From NCBI GenBank assembly GCA_023014335.1, contig JAECYW010000019.1, positions 992,001-1,056,000 of the forward strand: DNA of 64,000 bases. The letters run 5' to 3'. The translations under genes were made by a program, and so were the position numbers. The stretch comes from Galerina marginata. Taxonomy: Eukaryota; Basidiomycota; Agaricomycetes; Agaricales; Galerinaceae. A model generated the notes under the pieces. That model was not told the origin of the DNA, did not search any database, and saw only the letters and a program-made list of their open reading frames with translations. Positions within the stretch are counted from its first letter, which is position 1, and every line of letters begins with the position of its first letter. Positions 12,001 to 22,641 of this stretch are shown here, one piece after another.

Positions 12001-12890
12001 GCAAGCAGGGCCATAAGACTTGATGGCAGAACTCAGTCGTAGCAGCTCTGGAACTCGGCGTCGGGGATCCACACGGGGCACGCTGTCGCGCTGGGCGAGC
12101 ATGCGGGTGTCGATGTCCTTTCTGAGGGCGTCGCCGAAGCTGTCGGTGGGAGTGCCGAGGGTGCCGACCCAGAGCTTCTTCTTCATGCGCTCGCCCATGC
12201 TCTCGACGGCGTTTTTGAGCCCGCCGTTGCAGTGCGGGTTGGGCTCCATGTGCCATCGCGTAAAGGACGCGGGGGAGTCGAGGGTGGGAGACGACTGGCG
12301 CGCGGCGGAGGTGGCCCGGCGTGAAGAGGAGCGGCTCTGTTTGCGGCGCAGACGGGGGGTGGACTGGGTGTCGGGGTGGGTCGTCTGGTGCTTGCGCGGG
12401 CGCGGTTGGGTGTGATGGGCGACGGCGGCTCGGGGATCGAGCGCGAACCGGGTCAGCTTGGTGAACGGGTTCGCTGCCTTCGCTAGTAGGCTGAGCGGGC
12501 TAGAGGCGTCGCGAACCGGCTCTAAGTACAAGTATGACATGGGTGATGATGACATTTGACAAAAGTGGAGTGCGAACCGACCTTGTCCTTGAGATCGTCG
12601 ACGATGCTCTTCAGCGGACCACCACTCGCCTGGCGGGAGTGTGAGTTATGCGAGATTAGCGAAGGCTTGAGGGGTTTCTTCGCGGTGTCGGACGCAGTGA
12701 ACCCGCCATGGACTGTCTGAAGCAGTGACCGCAGCCAGACGCGACGTCACAGCAGGGAGAGTGTTCTCCGGGTCTCCCTGGACCGGTTGGGCATGCTGCT
12801 CCGGGGTGGGGGGCGCAGACTCGCCCTGGACGGCGGTGGTGGGGAGGAAGAGGGAGGCGATGATGACGCGGTGGTTGCGAAGGTGGCCAT
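9057..12890 (-). CDS. trehalose synthase complex regulatory subunit, TPS3/TSL1-like (frame broken by single-base insertions)
   Basis: Start ATG at 12890 (MATFAT..., then RVIIASLFLPTTAVQGES, the N-terminal signature of long trehalose-complex subunits). The GT20 glycosyltransferase-like domain follows: KKLWVGTLGTPTDSFGDAL, WIPDAEFQSCYD, VNQRFADAII, IIWVNDYHLLLLP, GFFMHVAFPSSEIFRC, LGADMVGFQTTNYARHW, FPMGIDVRQL. The C-terminal trehalose-phosphatase-like domain has VVFVDFEGTLW, VWLLSGLRAEGVLEAV, RIIPGRNSFLVMPNNVSRS and SSDEKLLSRLNEFDGSETVS. The HAD motif reads DFEGT instead of DxDGT, so the second Asp is lost. With the long N-terminus this suggests a regulatory TPS3/TSL1-type subunit rather than the active phosphatase, acting in cytosolic trehalose synthesis. 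The frame needs correction at about 12075-12078, 12035, 11971, 11831, 11743 and 11053-11055 (each one extra base), near 12870 and about 10320. The 3' exons (10154-9057) are clean. Confidence 0.8.
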
Positions 12891-14225
12891 CTGCTGCAGG
12901 AGATGGGGTAGCAGAAAAACGGAGAGAGGTGTGTTAGATATACAAGAAACGACGTCACGATCGATGACGATCAACGCACCGTTTGGGAATCATCCTCGTT
13001 ATCCGGATCGTGCTCGTGTGCTTCCGGGTCGTCCATTCTCCCTCTTCTCCTCCCTCCTCTTTCGTTTTATACATCCCTCCGACGCCCTTTATGTAACGTC
13101 AGGCCCTGCTCCTTACATTTAAGCTATCACCGCTCACCGTGTTAATTGATTGAGGGCCTTTTAAATTATTCGCTCAAGGTTTCAAAAAGACGTCGACGGC
13201 TTCAACTGCACTAACGTTACCACCTCAATCGGCGCACCTCATCTTCGCACGCCTCAGAAATCACCGAAGCTTCCCCTCAACGCACGTTCCTTCGCCCGAC
13301 CACTCATCTTCATCCATCTCATCCAGAAAATACAGCGACAACGACGCTGTACCTACTTCTCATGATGGTGTAAAATATTCTGAACCCCAAGCACCACCTA
13401 AACGCCTACAGGTCCAGGCCCTTCTTGGCACCCAGGTACCCTCTTGCACACAGAACTTACCCAAATAGCCTCATAGTCATGCGGTCTGTCCTACCTCACT
13501 CCTGTTGCCTTTCGCGAGTCATGGGCCCCATACAAATCCCAGTCTATTCTTCTAAATTACGTGTTCCCGTACGTCGCTCACAGGCGCTACAGCAGCTGTC
13601 TCCCAAGGCAACTTAACTTGCTCAAGCGCAGCACCTCCAATTCTACAAGTCGGACCCGTAACACTGGCAATCGAGGCATGAACTCGTTTCTACTTAGAGC
13701 AGACAGCGACAAGCGCCTGTTCGGCGTTGTCAAAACATGACATCAGATATGACATGCTCCGAATCGACGTCGACAGTCGATTCAGACAGCCATCAACAGA
13801 AAACGCCTGGTGAATCGAAGCCAAGTTATTCTTCGTATGTACGTATCGTCCGACACATCATTACGATTACGATAGAAATAAGTACTAATCCACTCCACTC
13901 AGCAGGTCTTGTAGCCTTCCAGCACAATGGTCCATCGCGAATTGCGATTTGTGACTTATAACACCAAGCATGCTCCTCCAGTTTCTCCAGAGAATCTGAG
14001 ACGAAATAGCGAGCAACGTTCCTTCATCTCCGAAGAAACTTTTTCAGGCAAGCATCTTAATTAATTACAATCTAATCCAATCTAATCTTATTGTTTAATG
14101 TCTTCGACTAATTAGCTTTCATGCGATACTTTATAGCCTTCTCAAATTACACTTATCACTCAACCGAATTGCTTCCCCAAGATCCGGGGTCAAGCTCAAA
14201 CTTCAGGCTTATACTAACAATCAAA
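12891..14225. other. intergenic region, promoter side of the trehalose-complex gene
   Basis: No recognisable coding sequence on either strand; only short frames without motifs. It should contain the promoter of the trehalose-complex gene (minus strand). I see no clear stress-response element cluster. Confidence 0.5.
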
Positions 14226-15790
14226 CGCCTCACAGTAGCGACTCTTTACCAAACCCAAACCCGTGGCGTCCACGTCCAGCTCTATACTTCGTTCGCCCAG
14301 CCTGGACCCACATTAATATTCGTGGTTCGCTCCAGCAGGTCGAATGAATATCACTATCACTTTTAGCGGTCATGGACGCCATGGGCGAATGGGGGATGGA
14401 ACTCTGGTGAGGCGCTTCAAATCAACCCTTATCGTCTGCCTCTACATCTGTGTCGGCGCCACGCCTGGTCTCTGCACCTTCGTTCGCTCCGCCTGGACCC
14501 ACATTCGTGGTTCGAGCTCCAGTAGGTTGAACGATTCCGCTGACGATCAAAATCAGAGTGTGGACGCCGTTGTTGGATGGATGGTACGATGTGGTTGGGG
14601 ATGTTCATACGTGCTTTGGATGATTGGATCAACATTGCAGTCTGCATCTGTATCTGCGTCCACGTTTGGCCTCCGTAACTTCGTTCGCCCAGCAGGACCC
14701 ACATTCGTGGTTCGAGCTCCAGCAGGTCGAACGAATACCAGCTGTCGCTTTTAACCGTGGACGCCGTTGGTGGATGGAACTCTGAGGAGGCGCTTAGGAT
14801 CAACCCTTATCGTCTGTGTCCGCGTCTGCGTCCACGTCTGGCTCTCCGTATCTTCGTTCGCTCTGCCTGGACCCACATTCGTGGTTCAAGGTCCAGTAGG
14901 TCGAATGAATACCAATGGGAGTTTGCGATCGTGGACGCCGTTGGTGGATGGAACTCTGAGGATCGGCCTGTAGACGCCGTTGGTGGATGAAACGATGGGG
15001 AACAGGACGTTCGTGTAAGTAAGTACCCACTTCGGACCAACCCTTAGCATCTTCATCTGTGTCGGCGTCCACGTCTGGCCTCTACATCTTCGTTCGCTCA
15101 AACTGGACCCACACTCGTGGTTCGAGTTCCAGCAGGTCGAAAGAATTCCCCGGAAGATCTTTAGTCGTGGACGCCGTTGGTAGATGGAACTCTGAGGAGG
15201 CGCTTAGGATCAACCCTTCCCGTTTGCATCTGCATCTGTGTCGGCGTCCACATCTGGCTTCTGCACCTTCGTTCGCTCAAACTGGCCCCACATTAGTGGC
15301 TCGAGCTCCAGCAGGTCGAACGATTCCATTAATATCAAAGCGTGGACGCCGTCGGTCGATGAAACGATGGGGAACAGGACGTTCGTGTAAGTAAGTACCC
15401 ACTTCAGACCAACCCTTTGCATCTTCCGAGCATCTGTCGGCGTCCACGTCTGGCCTCCATAACTTCGTTTGCCCAGCCTGGACCCACATTCGTGGTTCAA
15501 GGTCCAGCAGGTCGAACAAATGAAAATTAACCGTGGTTTGCAATCGTGGACGCCGTTGGTAGATGGAACTCCAGGGAGGCGTTTAGGATCAACCCTTGCC
15601 TTCTGCATCCGTGTCGGCGTCTACGCTCGGCTTCTACGTCTTCGTTCGCTCGACTGGACCCACATTAATATTCGTGGTTCGAGCTCCAGCAGGTCGAATG
15701 AATGTTACCGACGTGCTGGTCATGGACGCCGTGGTGAATAGAACTCTGGGGAGCCGCCATTCACTCGGGTTCATGCTCCATTTTCAATGA
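14226..15790. repeat. degenerate minisatellite, about 8 units of 175-235 bp, each with a hairpin
   Basis: Units recur at about 14300, 14490, 14680, 14865, 15095, 15275, 15465 and 15645. Each has the order: CGGCGTCCACGTCTGGC, CTTCGTTCGCTC, TGGACCCACATTCGTGG, TTCGAGCTCCAGCAGG, TCGAACGAAT, then TGGACGCCGTTGGTGGATGG and often CTCTGAGGAGGCGCTTAGGA. The outer arms TTCGTTCG and CGAACGAA and the inner arms CTGGA and TCCAG can pair, with CCAC/GTGG at the tip. Copies differ by substitutions and indels. Open frames here shift between copies and look non-coding. Confidence 0.85.
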
Positions 15791-18420
15791 GGCTTTTCAG
15801 GTGAGCATCATAATGAAATTAAATGCAATTAGCTGACTTGCGGTATTCCTTCAAGCTTACAACTCGCGCTAACGACTCTTACATACAATCCTTCGTCCAA
15901 CCATATTTTTTCCAAAACCACTCCCATATCCCATGGTCCTACCCTCAAAAATCAGTGGCATCATGCCTCTGAATTCTCCTCACCTACGTTTCTGTCAGCT
16001 TGGATTTATAGTTGTGGGTCCAGCAAGCCGAACGAATTCGCCGAGATGAGTTTAACACCTCTGGTCCTTAGAGGGTGAGGAAACCTGGGAAAATGAGTGC
16101 TAGTGCTTACTTTATGTCTTAGCATATGTAGATCTCCCAACATAATACTCGTCGTCGTGGACAGCAATTTTGAATGCAAAGGTGACCGGCACTCTTCTCC
16201 AACCCAAATGGTTCCGAAATGCCTTCCCACTACGTACATAAGAAATGATATTATTACAATTTTCCTGCTGAGTCAGTATTCATGCTAGTCTCCAGATCCA
16301 GATTCAGAGCTCCGTCGAGGCGTGGTAGTTCCACTACACATGCTCGTCTCTGCAATTCAAATTCCTCCATGCAACTGTCCTGGCCCATGGGGGCACTCTG
16401 TAGATTGGAAATTGCGATAGACATATGTTGACATCGCAGTCAAGAGACCAGTTTAATCCCTAGTTCCCTAGGTTCTACCCTAAAGCTCTAAAGATATAGC
16501 ATATTGTGTTGACGCGACGGGATACTGGACAGTACTTGGATAGGAGAAGATGCGATGTACTCGAGTACACGTGACCTTGAATTTACTGTCATGATCAATT
16601 AAAGGGCCCGGGAGCTCGGGGTACGAGCAACCTCACCTTTGAAGGCTTCTTGAACTCTCATTGATTTTCTCCCACTTATCCTTCTACTGGGAATGGCAAT
16701 TGACATTGTAAGTTGTGTGATCTACTTAGAGCCATGGAGACAGGCTGACAAACTTGCAATTCACCGACAGCTCCTCCCAGAGCTGCTCTGGGAAATCTTT
16801 ATGATGAACGCAGACATGGACGGGGACTACTTTGATGCCACATCAGACTTTCGGGCCCTTCTGATAACCAAGCGAAGCTCCCATGTATGCCGAATGTGGC
16901 GCGAAGTAATCCTCAACTCTTCACAGCTCTGGGGAAGAATTATTGATCTCGACCGCCTTCTGACGTCGAAGTCAGATAATTGGATGGGTTTAGTTATGCA
17001 TAGGACTGGAAAGTCTGACCTCTGGATTCAGAGTTGCACCTATCGTAACTCCTACGCCCTCGGTGTTTTCCTGGCCAAATACTGGGACAGGATCCGGTCG
17101 TTCAAAGTTTCGGTACAAGCTTCCGATCAGCTTGTCGAATTCTGGACTACATTAAAACGGCCAGCACCACGCCTGGAGGTCTTCAATCTCCGTTTCGAAA
17201 TGCAGCTCAATTCTGGAACCGTACAGTCAAGTCCCTGCGAAAACATATTTTCCAATCATGCCCCTCGATTGCATAATTTTCTTGGAGATGGTATATCATG
17301 CAAACCGCACCCCGGCTGGACATCTCAGATTCGGAATATCTCACTGAAATCAACACGCTTCACAGTATCAACAAGCTTCACAGTCCAGCGTTTACTCGAC
17401 CTCCTAAGCCAAACTCCGCTACTCGAATCATTAAATTTGTGCTGCGCCTGGAATTGCGAACCTAAGGAGTACGACATTCCTACTCACACTATTTCCCTCC
17501 CCAATCTTCAGAATATTGAAATAACCGACAATTTCGACATGTCAGCTGGCATTCTATCCCATTTGGTCATTCCTATGACATGTCGGATTCGTTTACAGGT
17601 GGATCTGCGTTCAATACGGTTGGACGAAGATGTGGTTGGCTTAGAGACATTATTCAAATCTGGCCCTCTTTCCTATACTCCCATGAAGGTTCTCAAGTTC
17701 CAGGTCAAGGACTGTCACTTTCTCATCCGCGATTTGAACGACACATTAATGTTGCTGATTTCGGGGAAATCAACCAAGGTTGCTTTTAATCAAATCATCG
17801 TTCCTTGTGCCCTCAGATTGCTCCATTTACCCAGCATAACCGAGCTGGAGCTGGATTTTTCACTTGATGACAATATTTCATACTCCATCCTCCGCCAGTC
17901 ATTCCTCTCATTGTCGAACGTCAAAGTATTAAAAATGACACTTCCAATGCTTGAGGAAATCCTCTCACTTCCCAAGAGCATACCGCCAGCTATGCCTTCG
18001 CTTCAAGAGCTTTCTATCACTGGAATGGTGTGTTACTCAACTAACCTGACTTCGCTCATTCCAGATTTTGTGGCCTGGCGTAAAGAAATAGGATTCCCAA
18101 TTGAACACCTAGATCTTACATCAGTCTATTTTCAAGAACGTAAACGCGAAATGTCTCGAAACCATGACGGGTTTGAAGGTTTCGTGGAGGCGTAAGAAAG
18201 ATGGTCGCGTCCGGAATTATGTCTGCGGAAGCGGGGATCCCAAAACATTGTTCAAATAGTACTTACTTGATCTTAAGAGCACAAACTTTTTGGAGGCAGT
18301 GATGTTGAATGATGATTTTAGTCGAAGTTCTCAGATCTTTCAGACGAGTATCATAATCATAACATTTCAATCCAATCTAATCTTATTGTCTTCGAATAAT
18401 TACCTTTCATGCGATAGCCT
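15781..18420 (+). repeat. large tandem duplication, unit 1 (F-box gene 1 and flanks)
   Basis: The segment starting at about 15781 (TTTCAATGAGGC, AGGTGAGCATCATAAT) is repeated from about 18852, with the same order of landmarks: AGCTGACTTGCGG, CTACCCTCAAAAA, a GTCCAGCAAGCCGAA hairpin, CACACGTGACC-like sequence, and the F-box gene. The two units differ by scattered substitutions, small indels and an insertion in unit 2. Confidence 0.8.
16693..18195 (+). CDS. F-box protein, tandem copy 1 (frameshifted at the C-terminus)
   Basis: A 15-base first exon (16693-16707, MAIDI), a GTAAGT...CAG intron 16708-16770, then one long exon. The intron is 63 bases and has no stop, so the frame is also open unspliced; I prefer the spliced form because copy 2 has a 65-base intron at the same place. 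The N-terminus (LLPELLWEIFMMN, then SSHVCRMWREVILNSSQLWG) is an F-box, which recruits substrates to SCF ubiquitin ligases through SKP1. The rest is a mushroom-type leucine-rich-repeat-like region without clear individual repeats. Relative to copy 2 there is one extra base near 18124. It changes the last 25 residues or so and ends the frame at 18195; in the original frame a homologous tail runs to a TAG at 18257-18259. Confidence 0.8.
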   Translation: MAIDIVSCVIYLEPWRQADKLAIHRQLLPELLWEIFMMNADMDGDYFDATSDFRALLITKRSSHVCRMWREVILNSSQLWGRIIDLDRLLTSKSDNWMGLVMHRTGKSDLWIQSCTYRNSYALGVFLAKYWDRIRSFKVSVQASDQLVEFWTTLKRPAPRLEVFNLRFEMQLNSGTVQSSPCENIFSNHAPRLHNFLGDGISCKPHPGWTSQIRNISLKSTRFTVSTSFTVQRLLDLLSQTPLLESLNLCCAWNCEPKEYDIPTHTISLPNLQNIEITDNFDMSAGILSHLVIPMTCRIRLQVDLRSIRLDEDVVGLETLFKSGPLSYTPMKVLKFQVKDCHFLIRDLNDTLMLLISGKSTKVAFNQIIVPCALRLLHLPSITELELDFSLDDNISYSILRQSFLSLSNVKVLKMTLPMLEEILSLPKSIPPAMPSLQELSITGMVCYSTNLTSLIPDFVAWRKEIGFPIEHLDLTSVYFQERKREMSRNHDGFEGFVEA

Positions 18421-18439
18421 TCTAGTTTCTCGAACAGAG

Positions 18440-18625
18440 CGCTCCCCCAAGCTTCCCCGTCATATTCCAAAGTCGATTCAGACAGCCTCTACATCTTCGT
18501 TCGCTCAAACTGGACCCGCACTTGTGGCTCGAGCTCCAGCAGGTTGAATGAATCACGGGAAGCATTGGCTCCGTGGACACCACTGGCGGATGGAACTTTG
18601 GGGAGGGGGACGTTCTGGGACGTTC
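18440..18625. repeat. isolated unit of the 14-15 kb hairpin minisatellite
   Basis: Contains CTACATCTTCGTTCGCTCAA, TGGACCCGCACTTGTGG, CTCGAGCTCCAGCAGG, TTGAATGAAT and then GTGGACACCACTGGCGGATG, the same order as a unit of the array at 14226-15790. It lies in the junction between the two F-box duplication units. Confidence 0.75.
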
Positions 18626-19625
18626 GTACCCGCTTTGGATCTTGAATATGCTGCCAGTGTAGTGGCAATTGCAACTGACAAATTCTCAGACAGGGCACAT
18701 CTGAAGAGTCCAGATCTCTCAGCTGAGTTCCGGGTATTGTGCTACTTGATGTTTAATGTTTAAACACCCACTTACTTCCAGGCCAGACTCATGATGAGTT
18801 CACCAATGCCAGTGGTACAGTCATTACTACAGTATTTGTAGTGGTTCATCCTCCATTTCAATGAGGCCTTTCAGGTGAGCATTATAATAAAATTAAATGC
18901 GATTAGCTGACTTGCGGGGTAAAACGTGTGCTTTAAGTTTACAACTCTCGCTAACGACTTTTCCACCGAATCTTTGTCCCGCCATGCTTTCTCCAGAATC
19001 ACGCCAATCTCCTACCCTCAAAAACCAGTGGCGTCCGTGTCTGAAATCTTTCCACCTTCAAGTTCGTTCTGTCGGCTTGGATTTACATCGTTGGTCCAGC
19101 AAGCCGAAGGAGTTCGCAGAGATGAGTCTGACACCTCTGGTACTTAGAGGGTGAGAAATGAGCGCTATGCTTACTTCAGGTCTCTTAACATAATAGTACT
19201 TGTCGTGGACAACAAGTTTGATACAGATGCGCCTGACATTCTCTTCCAAGTTCTAACCCAAATGGTTTTGAAATGTCTTCCCACTACAATTTTTCAGAAT
19301 CCAGATTCAGAGCACCGTCGAGGCAACGTTGAGGCGCGGTAGCTCCACTATGTATGCTCGAGCTCGTCTCCGTAGTAGTCCAAGTTCCTCAGTGCAAATG
19401 GCAGATTGGAAATTGCGATAGAGATATTTCGACATTGGAGTCAAGGGACCAATTTAACTCCTAGTTCCCAGGTTCTGCATAATGCTCAAACTTGAAGAAT
19501 TGTGTGCATATTGCGTTGACACGACGGGGGTCACTGGTCAGTGGATACTACAGTACTAATCCTGGACTGGATAGGAGACGACGCGATGTACACGTGACCG
19601 TGAATTTAGTTGTCAATTGGGCCGG

Positions 19626-19830
19626 CCCCTGACATATGGCTCAAATGTCGGATCCCAAAAATCAACGATTTCGGGATTCCTGTCCGGACCAGAAAAATAT
19701 TCCCACGCATTTCGAACGCGGATTTGGACGTTTCTCGAGAATGCGGTTCAAAAAGGTCTCGACGACCCTCCAAATTTTTGGAAAACCTGTCCGTTTTCGG
19801 GGATCCGACATCTAAACCGTATGTCAGGGG
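19626..19830. mobile_element. MITE-like element with 31-base terminal inverted repeats
   Basis: The left end at 19626 (CCCCTGACATATGGCTC, then AAATGTCGGATCCC) and the reverse complement of the right end (CCCCTGACATACGGTTT, then AGATGTCGGATCCC) match over 31 bases with four differences, all transitions. The element is absent from the matching position of duplication unit 1, so it inserted after the duplication or was lost there. It has no coding capacity. A target-site duplication is not obvious: the flanks are GGCCGG and TCCTGCC. Confidence 0.75.
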
Positions 19831-19834
19831 TCCT

Positions 19835-19954
19835 GCCTCAAGGCTTCTTGAACTCTCGTCGATTTTCTCCCATTTATCTTTCTACGCAGAAGAGGCCTCA
19901 AGCCTTCTTGAACTCTCGTCGATTTTCTCCCATTTATATTTCTATGCAGAATGG
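19835..19954 (+). repeat. 60-base direct tandem duplication directly upstream of F-box gene 2
   Basis: The units 19835-19894 and 19895-19954 begin GCCTCAAG(G/C)CTTCTTGAAC and contain GATTTTCTCCCATTTAT at 19861 and 19921, exactly 60 apart, with few differences. The second unit runs into the ATG at 19951. Duplication unit 1 has one copy only. Confidence 0.85.
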
Positions 19955-21497
19955 CAATTGTCATCGTAAGTTATGCGACACACCCTCAGCCATAAAACAT
20001 AAACCTGGCTAACAACCTTGCCATCAACAGCTACCCCCAGAGCTGCTAGGGGAAATTTTTATGATGAACGCAGACATGGAGCGAGACTCCTACGATGTCT
20101 CATCAGGCTTTCGGGCCCTTCTGATAACCAAGCGAAGCTCCCATGTATGCCAACGGTGGCGCGAAGTAATCCTCAACTCTCCAGATCTCTGGGGAAGAAT
20201 TATTGATCTCGACCGATTTCTGACGTTGATGTCAGATGATTGGATGGATTTGGTTATGCACAGGACTGGAAAGTCCGACCTTTGGATTCAAACTCGCACC
20301 TGTGGCATCTACCAACCCTACGAAATCAGTGTCTTCTTGGCCAAGTATTGGGACAGGATCCGGTCTTTGAAAGTTCGGGTAGAAGCTTCCCACCACTATT
20401 GCAAGTTCTGGACTACATTGAAACAACCAGCACCACGCCTGGAGGTCTTCGATCTCTTTCTGGACCAGAGGTCCCAAAATCCGAAGTTCTGTACGAATAT
20501 TTTTTCCAATCATGCCCCTCTATTGCGTGTTTTTCATGGATGGGGTATATCATGTAGTCCGCACCCCGGCTGGACTTCTCAAATTCGGAGTATTTCACTG
20601 CGGTCAACATGCTTCACAGTCCGGCATTTACTCGACATCCTAAGCCAAGCTCGGCAACTTGAATCGCTAAATTTGTCGCGCGCCTGTCAGGACGCACCTG
20701 TGGAACACGACATCCCTACTCACACCATCTTCCTCCCTAATCTTCAGAACATCAGTATAACCGACAATATTCGCACGTCGGCTGGCCTTTTATGTCCTTT
20801 GGTCCTTCCTATAACATGTCGGATTCGTTTACGAATGAAGCTCTGTGTGGGGCGGTTGGACAAAGATGCAATCGGTTTAGAGATGTTATTATGTGGCCCT
20901 TTTGCCTTTAATTCTACGAAGGCGCTTACGTTCCAGATCATGGACTCTCGTCTTCTCATCCACGATTTCACCTACGGATCAAACTTGCAAATTTCGAAGG
21001 AAATAACCGAGGTTCATGCTTTTCATCAAACCATCGTTCCTTGTGTCCTCAAATCACTCCATTTACCCAGCATAACCGAGCTGGATCTTTCATTGGATGC
21101 CAGTATTTCCCCGACGTCATGCCCCATCATCCACCAGTCATTACTCTCGTTCTCAAGCGTCAAAGTGTTGAAAGCGACTCTTCCAATGCTTGAAGAGATC
21201 CTCACACTCCGCGAGAGCACACCTCCAGCTATACCTTCGCTTCGGGAGCTTTCTATCGTTGGAATGGCGTGTTACTCAACTAACCTTACTTCGGTCATTT
21301 CAGATTTTATAGCTTGGCGTAAAGAAATAGGATTCCCAATTGAACATCTAGATCTTTCATTATCTGTTTTCAGGAACGTCAATGCGAAATGTCTCGAAAC
21401 CATGACGGATTTGAAGGTGTCGTGGAGGCGTAAGAAAAAGAGTTGCATTTGGACATATATCTGTGGAAGTGGTGATCCGGAAAAGTTGTGTAGATAG
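19951..21497 (+). CDS. F-box protein, tandem copy 2
   Basis: Exon 1 is 19951-19965 (MAIVI), the GT-AG intron is 19966-20030, and exon 2 is 20031-21497, giving 493 residues. The F-box lies at the N-terminus (LPPELLGEIFMMN, SSHVCQRWREVILNSPDLWG). The remainder parallels copy 1 residue for residue with moderate divergence (for example GWTSQIRSISLRST, LHLPSITELDLSL, EEILTLRESTPPAIPSL), ending VSWRRKKKSCIWTYICGSGD. This copy keeps the intact C-terminus. Role inferred: SCF ubiquitin-ligase substrate adaptor. Such genes are greatly expanded and fast-evolving in mushrooms, and the promoter region here differs sharply from copy 1 because of the MITE and the 60-base duplication. Confidence 0.82.
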
Positions 21498-21600
21498 TAC
21501 CTATTTGACCTTGTGAGCACAAGCATTTTGGAAGCAGTGATGTTATATGGTGATTTTAGTTGAAGTTCTCAGGTTTCACCACCCAGCATGGCCAGCGAGG

Positions 21601-22641
21601 CAATGCGGCAACGCAAAGCAGAACTACCATGGTCTCAATTTACTTGTCACACTTTGCTCCGTTGTGCACGAGTAGAAGGCCAGTTGCATTTATAATTTAA
21701 CAAGTTGAACGGAAACTTCAACAGGATTCCTACCAGACATCTTTGACGCTGTCGAATCAAAGACTCAGCTTGGACAACATCTTTGAGAAAACCTACCACT
21801 TCAGACACAAAGCCGACGAAACGGGCTAAGTGTCAATGAGGCTCCCAGAAATATCGCATGGCATCCCCGCAGAACACCATATCGATTTGTCGTCCTCACC
21901 ACTACTTACCGTTGGCTAGCGTAATGTCAAAGCGGTGTTTACGCCGAATGAAAATAGTACCAGAAGAGACATGCCAGACATTCTATCATACAGCGGCGAA
22001 TAGAAAAATGGATGACTATGGCAAGAGCTATGCGTATGCGTATTGCATGTTTTTAGATACAGTAGGAAGACGGAGGCGTAGAAGAAAGCTCCCATTTCTC
22101 GAGATCAGCTGGACGGAGTATAGAAGGCAAAGGTCCACCCACTGAAGGAAATGTGGATTGTGTACTGGAGTATACGCATGGAAAAAATTTAGAGATGGTA
22201 TAAACATGGTGTTTGATGGGACTCACTGGAGTAGATGACCCCGACTGATCCTTGACGTAGAAGGAACGGCACAAATTGGATGAGAATCGATTGCACCGTA
22301 ATACTGAACCAAGAGGAGAATCCTCGAGGTAGGCTTCGAGACTGAAAAGAAAGAATTTTCGTGGAAGACTTAAAATGCATTGACAGTCTGCGGCGCAACA
22401 GACACAAATCGTTGGTGTCAATGGCCTTATCGTGAAGTTGAAGTTGTGCCAACCGTCGTGGTCTAAAATTCTGAAGACATGTCAACAACATCAATAGTAA
22501 ATACAGTCTAAACCTAGAAACAGAACCCGCAGTCGCAAGGACGAAGTCGTGTGGCTTATGGCTTTGTTCTAGAGCAGGCAAGCTTAAGCAAGACTTCCGG
22601 AGAGTGTTACATCCAGTAAGAATTACAATTAATTTCTAGAA
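21601..22641. other. intergenic region, no gene recognised
   Basis: About 1 kb between F-box gene 2 and the stop of the phosphatase gene. Several short open frames exist on both strands but none shows a recognisable motif or a consistent exon chain. Confidence 0.5.

Larger units (their letters stand above)
18852..21600 (+). repeat. large tandem duplication, unit 2 (F-box gene 2 and flanks)
   Basis: Second copy of 15781-18420. Its upstream part is longer because of a 205-base inverted-repeat insertion (19626-19830) and a 60-base tandem duplication (19835-19954) just before the F-box ATG. Confidence 0.8.

Noticed and set aside
14226..15790. tRNA-like B-box (GGTTCGAG...) in each repeat unit, suggesting a SINE or tRNA array
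   Set aside because: The final C of the B-box is missing, no A-box or acceptor stem is found, and the sequence is explained by the hairpin arms.
14226..15790. Evenly spaced repeats as a CRISPR array
   Set aside because: Eukaryotic context, unit length near 190 bp with degenerate copies and no unique spacers of constant size.
21858..22145. 95-codon plus-strand frame between F-box 2 and PP6
   Set aside because: No motif, no splice-consistent extension and no homologous partner in the window.
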